NCBI GenBank assembly: GCA_030590525.1
Contig: JAUUYI010000006.1
Coordinates: 1 to 17,942 of the forward strand
Source: Sedimenticola sp.
Lineage (GTDB): Bacteria > Pseudomonadota > Gammaproteobacteria > Chromatiales > Chromatiaceae
Direction of reading: 5' to 3'
DNA: 17,942 nucleotides
Numbering within the stretch: position 1 is the stretch's first letter; each line of letters begins with the position of its first letter. A program made the translations under genes and the position numbers. Positions 7,679-15,218 of this stretch are shown here, one piece after another. A model generated the notes under the pieces. The model was not told the DNA's origin and did no database searches. It worked only from the letters and a program-made list of their open reading frames with translations.

Positions 7679-9082
7679 TCACCAATCTTTGGGTTGCAAC
7701 TGGCAGGGGGCACCCCCCTGCAGGGAAAGAACACGTTCCAACTTCGTGACCAGCGACTCCATCTCATTCCGGGTGCGTCGCTCGGTGGCACAGGTAAGAA
7801 TGCAGCCGTCCCCCAGTTCGGGGTAGTCCCGGGAAAGATCCAGTCCTGCCAGCAGGTTATGTGCAGCAAGGGCGCGCAATACCCCCTTCGCCACCACCGG
7901 CAGCTGTATCACGCGCTCGTGAAACACCGGGCGGTCGAAGCGTGGTTCCACCCCGGGCAGCCGGCTCAGAGACTCTACCAGCCAGGCGGTGTTGTCATAA
8001 CAGGCAGCGGCTACCCGCTCCAGTCCATCCGGGCCCAGCAGGGCCATATGGATGGTTGCGGCCGTCACCATCAAGCCCTGATTGGTGCAGATATTGGAGG
8101 TCGCCTTGGAGCGGCGGATGTGCTGCTCCCGGGCCTGCAGGGTAAGGGTATAACCCGGCTTTCCATCCAGATCCAGGGTAGCCCCGATAATCCGCCCGGG
8201 CATCTGACGGACCAGCGCCTTCCGGCAGCAGAGAAAGCCAAAATAGGGTCCACCGGAAGAGAGGGGGGCACCCAGGGGCTGACCCTCGCCACAACAGATG
8301 TCCGCCCCTTGCTCACCCCACTCTCCCGGCGGGGCGAGCAGCGCCACGGCAACCGGGTTGATCAGGGCGATGCTCAGCGCCTTGTTGGCATGGGCCCAGT
8401 CGGTGAGCAGATCGACCTCTTCCAGCACACCGAAAAAGTTGGCCTGGGGCACCACCACGGCAGCAAAATCCTCACCGGCATGGACCGCCAGTGCCTCCGG
8501 TGACGCATGCCCGCCCTCGGGATCGAACGGCAACTCCACCAGCTCGATCCCTTGATTGCGAACGATACTGCGAACCACCCGGCGATAGTGGGGATGTACC
8601 GTCCGTGGCATCAGCACCCGCCGGGATTTGGACTTACGATTGGCGCGTACTGCCATCAATACCGCTTCGGCCAGTGCCGATGCCCCGTCATAGAGTGAGG
8701 CGTTGGAGACGTCCATAGCGGTGAGCGCGGTCATCATGGACTGATACTCATACAGCAGTTGCAGGGTGCCCTGGCTTGCCTCCGCCTGATAGGGGGTGTA
8801 GGCGGTATAGAATTCTCCCCGGGTGGCAAGCTGCCAGACCGCCGCCGGGATATGGTGATCATAGGCACCAGCCCCGATGAAGCAGACTGCCACCCCGTCC
8901 TGCCTGGCCCTGGCATCCATCAGCCGCCCAACATCCATCTCAGACATACCCTCTGGAATGGCATTCAGTTCGCCACAGCGCAGGCCATCAGGTATCTCGT
9001 CGAAGAGCCGTTCAATACTGTCGACGCCAATGGTCTCCAGCATCTCCCCGATCTCCTGCTCTGTGTGAGGTATGAAAGGCAT
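7679..9082 (-). CDS. gcvPA: Glycine dehydrogenase (decarboxylating) subunit 1, P-protein N-terminal half
   Basis: GcvPA is the alpha subunit of the two-part P-protein; it has the same fold as GcvPB but lacks the cofactor lysine. The 467-residue protein begins [20 protein letters not shown], the usual start of this subunit. Family segments include [18 protein letters not shown], where the family has its typical GAGxYxHxxP motif, and the tyrosine- and glutamine-rich stretch [22 protein letters not shown]. The ATG at 9082 lies 5 bp after the gcvH stop, with GAGG about 11 bases upstream inside the end of gcvH. The coding region ends 5 bp before the long hairpin that precedes gcvPB. Equal amounts of both halves are needed for the complex, which fits the tight linkage. 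Confidence 0.96.
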   Translation of the reverse strand: MPFIPHTEQEIGEMLETIGVDSIERLFDEIPDGLRCGELNAIPEGMSEMDVGRLMDARARQDGVAVCFIGAGAYDHHIPAAVWQLATRGEFYTAYTPYQAEASQGTLQLLYEYQSMMTALTAMDVSNASLYDGASALAEAVLMAVRANRKSKSRRVLMPRTVHPHYRRVVRSIVRNQGIELVELPFDPEGGHASPEALAVHAGEDFAAVVVPQANFFGVLEEVDLLTDWAHANKALSIALINPVAVALLAPPGEWGEQGADICCGEGQPLGAPLSSGGPYFGFLCCRKALVRQMPGRIIGATLDLDGKPGYTLTLQAREQHIRRSKATSNICTNQGLMVTAATIHMALLGPDGLERVAAACYDNTAWLVESLSRLPGVEPRFDRPVFHERVIQLPVVAKGVLRALAAHNLLAGLDLSRDYPELGDGCILTCATERRTRNEMESLVTKLERVLSLQGGAPCQLQPKDW

Positions 9083-9087
9083 GACCG

Positions 9088-9483
9088 TCAGTGCGCCTCG
9101 GCGGCAATCAGTTCAGCATAGGCATCCGCGGTCATCAAACCGTCCAACTGACCCGCATCTGCGAGTTTTATCCGCAACAGCCAACCATCACCGAAGGGGT
9201 CCTGATTGGCCGTCTCCGGGGAGTCCGCCAGTACCTCGTTAATTCCAACCACCTCACCTGTCACCGGGGCATAGATGTCGGAGGCCGCTTTCACCGACTC
9301 CACGACGCCGCACTCCCTCCCCTGCTCCACGCTGTCGCCCACTTCAGGCAGTTCCACGAACACCAGGTCGCCCAACTGCTCCTGCGCATGGTCACTGATG
9401 CCAATCGTGACGGTACCGTCACCTTCTTCACGTACCCACTCGTGCTCTTTGGTGTATTTCAGATCATTTGGAAGATCGCCCAT
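9088..9483 (-). CDS. gcvH: Glycine cleavage system H protein
   Basis: GcvH is the lipoyl carrier that shuttles the aminomethyl intermediate between the P, T and L proteins of glycine cleavage in the cytoplasm. At 131 residues it has the usual size. The lipoylated lysine is K65 in [17 protein letters not shown], preceded by the typical [18 protein letters not shown] segment and followed by [15 protein letters not shown]. The ATG at 9483 has a good AGAGG site with about 7 bases of spacing. The gene lies 155 bp after gcvT, a gap filled by repeats, and 5 bp before gcvPA. The dehydrogenase subunit (L protein) is not in the window. Confidence 0.97.
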   Translation of the reverse strand: MGDLPNDLKYTKEHEWVREEGDGTVTIGISDHAQEQLGDLVFVELPEVGDSVEQGRECGVVESVKAASDIYAPVTGEVVGINEVLADSPETANQDPFGDGWLLRIKLADAGQLDGLMTADAYAELIAAEAH

Positions 9484-9508
9484 ATCGAAGCCTCTATATC
9501 GATTAGTC

Positions 9509-9530
9509 AGTTTACGGTTTGCAGTTCATG
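9509..9530. repeat. Short heptamer-like tract (AGTTTAC/GGTTTGC/AGTTCAT)
   Basis: Three consecutive 7-base units of similar make-up lie just upstream of gcvH (between it and gcvT). They differ in sequence from the CCTNG heptamers nearby. Copy number is low and the call is tentative. Confidence 0.35.
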
Positions 9531-9597
9531 CAGCCACAGAAAAACTCCAGGCACCAAAACCAAACACAGCACCCGGAAGGATCTAAGATTATCCAGT

Positions 9598-9641
9598 TCC
9601 TCAGTCCTGCTTTTATCCCCGGTCCTTGGCCCTTGGTCCTA
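9598..9641. repeat. Heptamer repeat tract at the 3' end of gcvT
   Basis: On the + strand, GGTCCTT, GGCCCTT and GGTCCTA occupy 9621-9641 in exact 7-bp phase, preceded by TCCTGCTTTTATCCCC. The last unit contains the gcvT stop (CTA = TAG on the minus strand, 9639-9641). The TCCTGCTTTTATCC piece recurs almost unchanged near 13863-13877. Confidence 0.8.
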
Positions 9642-10724
9642 TATTAAAGATTTGCCATTACGAACGAACGGTGGCTTGACCACACGCACCGGGATTCGCC
9701 GACCACGGATATCCACCTCGCAGCCCTCATCGATCTCCGCTGCCACCCGGGCCAGGGCGATAGAGCGCTCCAACGTGGGGGCAAACCCACCCGAGGTGAT
9801 CTCTCCGACCACCTGCTCTCCAAGGAACAGCTTCTGATGGTTACGCAAAACCCCCCGTCCCTCCAGCACCAGCCCCACGAAGCGTCTGAGCCCCGTCTCT
9901 TCTCGTTTAGACTCCAGGGCCGCCCTGCCGATAAAGGCCCGTTCCGCCGGCTCCCAGGCGATGGTCCAACCCAGGCCTGCCTCCAGCGGCGACACCCCCT
10001 CATCCATATCGGAACCGTAGAGGTTCATGCCCGCCTCAAGGCGCAGGGTATCCCGGGCCCCCAGGCCACAAGGGGCAACACCGGCATCTGCCAGCCGCTG
10101 CCAGAAACCCGTCGCCTCACCGGCGGGCAGTATCACCTCGAAACCATCCTCGCCGGTATAGCCGGTGCGACCGACGAACCAGTCATGGTCATGGGCGGCA
10201 AAAAAAGGCTTCAGCTCCGACGCCGCTATCCGCAGCCCGGCGGGCAGCAGAGGCAGCGCCCGGTGCCGGGCCTGAGGACCCTGAACTGCCACCATAGCCA
10301 GATCCCGGCGGGGATTGACCGTCACCTCGAAATCAGCCGCCTGTTGCTGCAACCAGGCCAGGTCCTTCTCCGTGGTGGCGGCATTCACCACCATACGGTA
10401 CCACTCATCGTTCAGGAAATAGGTGATCAGATCATCGATCACCCCGCCTTCCGGGTTCAGCATACAGCTGTAGAGTGCCTTTCCGGGTTGACTCAGGCGC
10501 GCCACGTCATTGGCCAGCAGATGGCGCAGAAATGCCCCCGCCCGGGGACCCTCGATGTCCACCACGGTCATATGGGAGACATCGAACATGCCCGCCTCAC
10601 GCCGTACCGCATGATGCTCTTCCAGCTGGGACCCATAGTGCAGCGGCATATCCCAGCCACCGAACGGGACCATACGCCCTCCCATCTGCCGGTGGAGGTC
10701 GAAAAGAACGGTTTGTTTACCCAT
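9639..10724 (-). CDS. gcvT: Glycine cleavage system T protein (aminomethyltransferase)
   Basis: GcvT transfers the one-carbon unit from aminomethyl-GcvH to tetrahydrofolate, releasing ammonia and forming methylene-tetrahydrofolate. The protein is 361 residues, against about 364 in E. coli. The N-terminus follows the family closely ([19 protein letters not shown], then [24 protein letters not shown] and LLANDVARL). The C-terminus [11 protein letters not shown] is the normal family end. The ATG at 10724 was chosen over a TTG at 10733: it has GGGAG about ten bases upstream and matches the family N-terminus, while the TTG has that site directly against it. The TAG stop is the first part of a heptamer repeat tract. 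It heads the gcv cluster, but its upstream region is a repeat island without a recognisable glycine riboswitch. Confidence 0.96.
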   Translation of the reverse strand: MGKQTVLFDLHRQMGGRMVPFGGWDMPLHYGSQLEEHHAVRREAGMFDVSHMTVVDIEGPRAGAFLRHLLANDVARLSQPGKALYSCMLNPEGGVIDDLITYFLNDEWYRMVVNAATTEKDLAWLQQQAADFEVTVNPRRDLAMVAVQGPQARHRALPLLPAGLRIAASELKPFFAAHDHDWFVGRTGYTGEDGFEVILPAGEATGFWQRLADAGVAPCGLGARDTLRLEAGMNLYGSDMDEGVSPLEAGLGWTIAWEPAERAFIGRAALESKREETGLRRFVGLVLEGRGVLRNHQKLFLGEQVVGEITSGGFAPTLERSIALARVAAEIDEGCEVDIRGRRIPVRVVKPPFVRNGKSLI

Positions 10725-10752
10725 GAATCTCAATCTCCCTTTAAAACAGATA

Positions 10753-10773
10753 CTAGGTACGAGGTGCTAGGAA
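10753..10773. repeat. Heptamer repeat tract upstream of gcvT
   Basis: Three phased units, CTAGGTA, CGAGGTG and CTAGGAA, lie 29 bp upstream of the gcvT ATG. They belong to the same family as the tracts at 10892-10926 and 11183-11256. Confidence 0.75.
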
Positions 10774-10887
10774 AAAAATAAAACCCTTCCAAACCCACCC
10801 CTGGCACCTGGTTCTACTTTGTCAGGTTGCACAAAGGTCACAAATTGCAAAATTCGTAGGTTGGGCTGAGCCTGCGAAACCCAACAA
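10767..10887. repeat. About 120-bp direct repeat, copy 1
   Basis: Starts with CTAGGAAAAA, runs through a middle segment (CTGGCACCTGGTTCTACTTT and following) and ends with the palindromic CGTAGGTTGGGC element. Copy 2 at 10920-11038 differs at only a handful of positions, mostly in the A-run and the CCCACCCC/CCAACCC stretch. No open reading frame of note is seen in it. Confidence 0.9.
10855..10887. repeat. REP-like palindrome CGTAGGTTGGGC...CCCAACAA, copy 1
   Basis: GTTGGG and CCCAAC can pair around a 14-nt centre. The same framework (CGTAGG, G-rich arm, complementary arm, AA) appears at 11006-11038 and, with a different stem, at 17911-17942. Confidence 0.75.
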
Positions 10888-10891
10888 TATA

Positions 10892-10926
10892 CTAGGCACG
10901 AGTTACGAGGCACTAGACACTAGGAA
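10892..10926. repeat. Five phased heptamers between the two 120-bp repeats
   Basis: CTAGGCA, CGAGTTA, CGAGGCA, CTAGACA and CTAGGAA follow one another without a break in 7-bp phase. The last unit opens copy 2 of the 120-bp repeat. Confidence 0.85.
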
Positions 10927-11038
10927 AAACAAAACCCTTCCAAATCCAACCCTGGCACCTGGTTCTACTTTGTCAGATTGCACAAAGGTCACAAATTGCA
11001 AAATTCGTAGGTTGGGCTGAGCCTGCGAAGCCCAACAA
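10920..11038. repeat. About 120-bp direct repeat, copy 2
   Basis: Near-identical to 10767-10887, with a period of 153 bp including the heptamer spacer. It ends with the second CGTAGGTTGGGC palindrome (11006-11038), whose stem is 8 bp here (GTTGGGCT/AGCCCAAC) against 6 bp in copy 1. Confidence 0.9.
11006..11038. repeat. REP-like palindrome, copy 2
   Basis: CGTAGG followed by GTTGGGCT, a 10-nt centre and AGCCCAAC, then AA. One A-to-G change relative to copy 1 lengthens the stem, so the stem is maintained or improved. Confidence 0.75.
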
Positions 11039-11092
11039 CTTACCAAATTTAGCGCCACTCCTGCGTTTAGAATAGTTCTAGCTCTACTTTTT

Positions 11093-11173
11093 CGTAACTA
11101 TTCAGTTCTTTCCATGGTCGTCGCTGATGCCTGCGACTTAGTGCCAAAATTCAAAGCATGCTGAATAGTTACG
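11093..11173. mobile_element. Small element with perfect 13-bp terminal inverted repeats (MITE-like)
   Basis: CGTAACTATTCAG at 11093-11105 is exactly complementary to CTGAATAGTTACG at 11161-11173. Inside lies a nested hairpin, GTCGC (11120-11124) and GCGAC (11133-11137). The element is 81 bp and codes for nothing evident. Terminal repeats and inner folding resemble a miniature inverted-repeat element, but no target-site duplication could be recognised. Confidence 0.55.
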
Positions 11174-11182
11174 TTGTTTCTT

Positions 11183-11256
11183 TTCCTAGGACCTAGTACC
11201 TCGGCCCTAGGTCCTGTTTTTCTCCTAGTGCCTCGTACCTAGTACCTCGTACCTGC
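11183..11256. repeat. Heptamer repeat tract over the 3' end of ubiI
   Basis: Two blocks of five phased heptamers, 11183-11217 (TTCCTAG GACCTAG TACCTCG and so on) and 11222-11256 (CTCCTAG TGCCTCG TACCTAG and so on), are separated by TTTT. The second block encodes the last residues of UbiI (AGTRY) and its TAG stop at 11239-11241. Confidence 0.88.
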
Positions 11257-12453
11257 CCCTAAACCCATGGCGCGGCGTATCGCCAGGCGTTTCAGCGGTC
11301 CGGCGGCATCCGCCAGGTCCAGCCCCAGATTGCGGATCAGGGCCAGCGGCCGGTTGTGGTTGCTGAACAGGCGCTTGAATAGATCCATGGCACCCAGCAT
11401 CGCCATGTTAGCACCCTTACGGGCCCGCTCGTAGCGGCGCAGGGTCGCCATCGAACCCAGCGGGCGCCCCGCTTTCCGGGCGGCCACCAGCACCTCCATC
11501 AGCTCCGCTGCATCGAGAAAACCGAGGTTCACCCCCTGCCCCGCCAGCGGATGTATGCCGTGGGCCGCATCACCCACCAGGGCCAGCCCCGGCAGCACGT
11601 AGTGATCCGCATGCCGCAATCTCAGGGGAAAGACAGCGCGTGGCCCCACCCGGGTAATCCCGCCCAGCACCCGCTGGCTTGCCTGCGTCAACGCCTGGCA
11701 GAATGACGCGTCGTCCAGGGCCATCAACCGCTCTGCCTCTGCTGGCGAGGTGGACCAGACAATGGAACAGCGGCCGTCATCGATGGGCAGAAGCGCGAGC
11801 GGGCCGGTGGCCATGAAACGCTGCCGGGCCACCTCCCCGTGATGCTGTTCCGGCCAGACGGTGGCGACGATGGCATGCTGATCGTAGGCCCAGCCACTGG
11901 AGGAGATGGCCGCCATTTCCCGGATTGGGGAGTTGGCCCCCTCTGCGACCACCAGCAGCCCGGTATCGAACTGCCGGCCACTGCTCAATACCAGCCGCCT
12001 CTGATCACCCAGCAACTCCATCTTTTCCACAGCGTCCGGAAAGATCAGCTCCACACCATCCAGTTGCCCCAGCCGCTCCCACAGGGCCAGCCGGGTGACC
12101 CGGTTCTCGACGATATGGCCCAGGTCCGGCTCTCCGATATCGGCCGCATCGAAATGGATGGTGCCACGGCCCGCTTCATCCCACACCCGCATCTCGCGAT
12201 AAGGACTGACGCGCATTTCAGTCATCCGCTCCCACACTCCCAGCTCCTGAAGCAGCCGCTGGGAAAAGCGGGTCAGGGCCGAGACCCGCAGATCCACCTC
12301 ATCTGCCGGCCACTCCGTCTGCGGCGGGTGCAGTTCGATCAGGGCCACGCTGAAACCCTGCTCCGCCAGCCCACACCCGAGCGCGGCCCCCACCATGCCG
12401 CCACCCGAAATCACCAGGTCAAATTTGCCCGGTTCCCGACGCCTGTCACTCAA
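11239..12453 (-). CDS. ubiI: UbiI/UbiF-type FAD-dependent ubiquinone hydroxylase
   Basis: This 404-residue flavoprotein monooxygenase of the UbiH/UbiF/VisC family hydroxylates the ring of a ubiquinone precursor using oxygen. The ADP-binding loop is ISGGGMVGAAL at about 15-25. The second FAD motif is VGDAAHGIHPLAGQGVNLGF at about 293-312, and IVENRVTRLALWERL lies near 114-128. Within the family, UbiI is chosen because the order pepP-ubiH-ubiI matches E. coli; activity at a different ring position (UbiF-like) cannot be excluded. The start is TTG at 12453, overlapping the ubiH stop by 8 bp, with GAGGG seven bases upstream and no better start before the FAD loop. The final residues AGTRY and the stop codon come from a heptamer repeat tract. 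Confidence 0.88.
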   Translation of the reverse strand: MSDRRREPGKFDLVISGGGMVGAALGCGLAEQGFSVALIELHPPQTEWPADEVDLRVSALTRFSQRLLQELGVWERMTEMRVSPYREMRVWDEAGRGTIHFDAADIGEPDLGHIVENRVTRLALWERLGQLDGVELIFPDAVEKMELLGDQRRLVLSSGRQFDTGLLVVAEGANSPIREMAAISSSGWAYDQHAIVATVWPEQHHGEVARQRFMATGPLALLPIDDGRCSIVWSTSPAEAERLMALDDASFCQALTQASQRVLGGITRVGPRAVFPLRLRHADHYVLPGLALVGDAAHGIHPLAGQGVNLGFLDAAELMEVLVAARKAGRPLGSMATLRRYERARKGANMAMLGAMDLFKRLFSNHNRPLALIRNLGLDLADAAGPLKRLAIRRAMGLGAGTRY

Positions 12454-13771
12454 GGGAAAGCCCTCGGGAAAGGCGTGGTAACCGGCCGTTCAATCCCATG
12501 AACCGGCGGCTCAAAAGCCGTTTTGCGGGCGGCAGCAGATCCAGGGCCACCAGCCCCAGGTTGCGTACCAGCCGTAATGGCAGCAGTGGGTTGGTGAACA
12601 GCCGCACCAGGCCATCCGTCATCAGCGCCACCGCCTGCTGATCGCGCCGGCGCCAGTCGGCGTAGCGCTGCAGCACATCCATGAGACCGATGTCGTTCCC
12701 CCTCCCATGGGCATCGGCGATCACATCCGCCAACACCGCCACATCACGGATTCCCAGGTTGAAGCCCTGCCCGGTGATCGGATGCACCGCGTGGGCTGCA
12801 TTGCCAATCAGGGCCACTCGGGAGCGCACATGTTCCTCTGCCCGCATCAGCTTGAGGGCGTAGGAAGAGCGCTTCCCTGGTCTGCTGAAATGCCCCAGCC
12901 GGTAACCGAAGCGCTCCTGAACTCGCTGTAGAAAGGCGCTGTCATCCAGCGCCATTACTTCTTCAGCCTGTTCGTCAGACAGGCTCCAGACCATGGCGTA
13001 GCGGCCACCGATCAGCGGCAGCATGGCCAGCGGGCCAGTATCGGTAAAACGCTCGTAGGCGGTGCCATCCGCCTCCTTTCCCGGGGTAAGATTGGCGATC
13101 ACCGCCGTCTGGCCATAGCTCCATTCCCGAACCGCGATACCCAGTCTCCGACGGACCAGGGAGCGGCTCCCATCCGCCGCCACCAACAGCCGACCGTGTA
13201 GTGTCCGTCGCCCCGTCTCGAGGGCCAGTTCCACCTTTACCTGATCGCTGCCGACAGCAAACGACTCCAGTGTGGCAGGGCAGATCAGCTCCACCCCGGA
13301 GAGGTCATCCAGCCCCTTCATCAACACCTGCCCCAGTGCCTGCCCGGTGGCCACATAACCCAGGGCGTCCACTCCCTGATCCCTGCTGTGCAGGCGGGCA
13401 AAACCAAAGTGCCCCCGGTCGGATACATGAATGTGCCGTATCGGCTCGGCATCCTGCTGCAGCCTCGACCAGACCCCCATTCCCTCCAGGATTACGCGGG
13501 TTCCGTAGGCGAGGGCGATGGCCCGGTCGTCATAACTGGGCTGCTGGTCAGAATCCAATGGCCAGGCCTCCACCACCGCAATATGGAGACCACAGCCGGC
13601 CAGAGAACGAGCCAGGCTGGCCCCAACCATGCCACCACCGATAACAATAACGTCAAAATCAGGAGAATCAGGAACAACAGGACCGAGGACCGAGGACCGA
13701 GGGTCGGACGAACCGATCCCACCAGTGCTCGAATGCTTGTCCCTTTTTTTCGATCTGTGTTTTTTTCCCAC
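12446..13771 (-). CDS. ubiH: UbiH, 2-octaprenyl-6-methoxyphenol hydroxylase family
   Basis: This oxygen-dependent flavin hydroxylase acts in ubiquinone synthesis. The FAD loop is VIVIGGGMVGASL at about 41-53. The UbiH-type segment VSDRGHFGFARL follows at mid-protein, then ADGSRSLVR, and the second FAD motif GNAAHAVHPITGQGFNLGIRD. The 441-residue form has about 39 residues before the FAD fold, more than E. coli UbiH, and no ATG, GTG or TTG closer to the fold is in frame. Hence the GTG at 13771 (AGGGG about nine bases upstream) is used. Part of that extension (SSDPRSSVLGP) is encoded by a heptamer repeat tract, so the original start was probably lost or displaced. It overlaps ubiI by 8 bp and lies 79 bp after pepP. 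Confidence 0.9.
   Translation of the reverse strand: MGKKHRSKKRDKHSSTGGIGSSDPRSSVLGPVVPDSPDFDVIVIGGGMVGASLARSLAGCGLHIAVVEAWPLDSDQQPSYDDRAIALAYGTRVILEGMGVWSRLQQDAEPIRHIHVSDRGHFGFARLHSRDQGVDALGYVATGQALGQVLMKGLDDLSGVELICPATLESFAVGSDQVKVELALETGRRTLHGRLLVAADGSRSLVRRRLGIAVREWSYGQTAVIANLTPGKEADGTAYERFTDTGPLAMLPLIGGRYAMVWSLSDEQAEEVMALDDSAFLQRVQERFGYRLGHFSRPGKRSSYALKLMRAEEHVRSRVALIGNAAHAVHPITGQGFNLGIRDVAVLADVIADAHGRGNDIGLMDVLQRYADWRRRDQQAVALMTDGLVRLFTNPLLPLRLVRNLGLVALDLLPPAKRLLSRRFMGLNGRLPRLSRGLSLE
13680..13707. repeat. Tandem GGACCGA heptamers inside the ubiH 5' end
   Basis: GGACCGA occurs three times in direct tandem (13680-13700), followed by the related GGGTCGG. It is the only tract found inside coding sequence, and it lies in the opposite orientation to the other tracts. 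Confidence 0.9.
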
Positions 13772-13795
13772 GACTATAGCCCCTGACTCAACCCC

Positions 13796-13916
13796 CGGCC
13801 CCGTTTTTCCTGGGCCCCAGGTCCTGCTTCTATCCTTGGTCCCGTTTTTCCTAGGAGCCTGTCCCTGCCTTTATCCTCGGTCCTGTTTTTCCTGGGTCCT
13901 GTTTTTCCTGCTTTAA
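13796..13916. repeat. Degenerate CCTNGG / GTTTTTCCT repeat tract between ubiH and pepP
   Basis: On the + strand a TCC[TC]GTTTTTCCT-type unit recurs four times (near 13801, 13841, 13881 and 13898), mixed with heptamer pieces such as CCTTGGT, CCTAGGA and CCTCGGT. The tract supplies the last 15-20 residues and the TAG stop of PepP. The piece CCTTTATCCTCGGTCCTG matches the tract beside gcvT. Confidence 0.8.
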
Positions 13917-15218
13917 AGACATTAAGGCCTCGATCTCCTCCACTCCCTTGGGGGCATCTTTGCTCAATACATCACATCCCTCTTTGGTCACGATCACATC
14001 GTCTTCGATGCGGATTCCAATATCCCACCATTTCCGGGCCACCCCTTTGCTGCCGGCGGGAATGTAGATGCCCGGCTCTATGGTCAGCGCCATACCCGGC
14101 TCCAGCAATCGCCAGCTGCCATCCACTTTATAGTCTCCCACATCATGCACATCCATCCCCAGCCAGTGGCCGGTGCGGTGCATATAGAAGCGCTTGTAGG
14201 ATTCGTTCTTCAACAGGGTCGGCAGCCTTCCCTTCAGGATGCCGAGTTCTACCAGACCCCGGGTGATCACCCGTACCGCTGCCATGTGCGGGTCGTTCCA
14301 GTGTGCCCCTGGGCGCACCTTCCTGATCGCTGCCAGTTGTGCCTTCAGCACCAGTTCGTACAGGGCGCGCTGAGCCTTGCTGAAACAGCCGTTGACCGGA
14401 AAGGTACGGGTGATATCAGAGGCGTAGTATTCTACTTCACAGCCGGCATCGATCAGCAGCAGATCACCATCCTGCAGTTTATGCCGATTCTCCGTGTAGT
14501 GCAGCACACAGCCATTGGCACCACCGCCAACGATTGGGGAGTAGGCCTGCTCACGGGCACCCGCGCTGGCACAGGCATATACCATTTCCGCCTCCAGCTG
14601 CCACTCTCTCATCCCCGGCCGGCACGACTGCATCACTCGCTTGTGGGCGCTGGCGGAGATGCGGGCCGCATCCCGCATCACCTTAATCTCCGAGCGGCTC
14701 TTGTAGAGTCGCATGTCATGCAGGTAGTGATCAAGAGCAACGAACTCCAGTGGTCCCTGAATGCCGGCCCGTCCCTGGGAGCGGATACCACTGATCCACT
14801 CGGACATTCGACGGTCCAGCTCCGAGTCGCAGCCCATGGCGTAGAAGACCCGGTCACACTGCTCCAGCATGCGCGGCAGGATGTCGTCCAGATCGCAGAT
14901 GGGAAAGGAGTCATCCGCATTATAGTTCTCCTTCGCCCCCTCCTGACCAGCCCGGGCGCCATCCCAGAGCTCTTTTTCCGGGTCCTGCTCACGGCAGAAG
15001 AGCACATATTCAGCCGATTTGCGCCCCGGGATCATTACCGCCACCGCCTCCGGCTCCGGAAATCCGGTCAGGTAATAGAAGTCGCTATCGGGCCGATAGG
15101 TGTAATCGACGTCCCGGTTTCGCGTCACCACTGGCGCAGCTGCCAGAATGGCAATGCTGCTGCTCCCCATCATGCGCATCAACTGGCGGCGACGGCGCTT
15201 GAACTCAGCCGCTGTCAC
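13851..15218 (-). CDS. pepP: Xaa-Pro aminopeptidase (PepP)
   Basis: PepP is a cytoplasmic di-manganese peptidase that removes an N-terminal residue followed by proline. The N-terminal creatinase-like domain spans about 1-170 and the pita-bread catalytic domain about 175-435. Metal ligands are in place at D257 (LIDAG), D268 (ASDITRTFP), H351 (RTGHWLGMDVHD), E381 (EPGIYI) and E405 (GIRIEDD), close to the E. coli numbering. The body ends like E. coli PepP (EEIEALM), but about 20 extra residues (SLKQEKQDPGKTGPRIKAG and following) come from a repeat tract that also supplies the TAG stop. The start is GTG at 15218, overlapping the ygfB stop as GTGA, with no strong ribosome binding site, so translation probably depends on ygfB. 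Confidence 0.95.
   Translation of the reverse strand: MTAAEFKRRRRQLMRMMGSSSIAILAAAPVVTRNRDVDYTYRPDSDFYYLTGFPEPEAVAVMIPGRKSAEYVLFCREQDPEKELWDGARAGQEGAKENYNADDSFPICDLDDILPRMLEQCDRVFYAMGCDSELDRRMSEWISGIRSQGRAGIQGPLEFVALDHYLHDMRLYKSRSEIKVMRDAARISASAHKRVMQSCRPGMREWQLEAEMVYACASAGAREQAYSPIVGGGANGCVLHYTENRHKLQDGDLLLIDAGCEVEYYASDITRTFPVNGCFSKAQRALYELVLKAQLAAIRKVRPGAHWNDPHMAAVRVITRGLVELGILKGRLPTLLKNESYKRFYMHRTGHWLGMDVHDVGDYKVDGSWRLLEPGMALTIEPGIYIPAGSKGVARKWWDIGIRIEDDVIVTKEGCDVLSKDAPKGVEEIEALMSLKQEKQDPGKTGPRIKAGTGS

Noticed and set aside
7457..8503. 348-codon plus-strand frame over gcvPB and gcvPA
   Set aside because: It spans two strongly conserved opposite-strand genes and the hairpin, with a composition typical of antisense shadows.
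13680..13916. Possible CRISPR array in the repeat tracts
   Set aside because: Units are 7 bp and contiguous, without unique spacers of constant length, and no cas gene is present.
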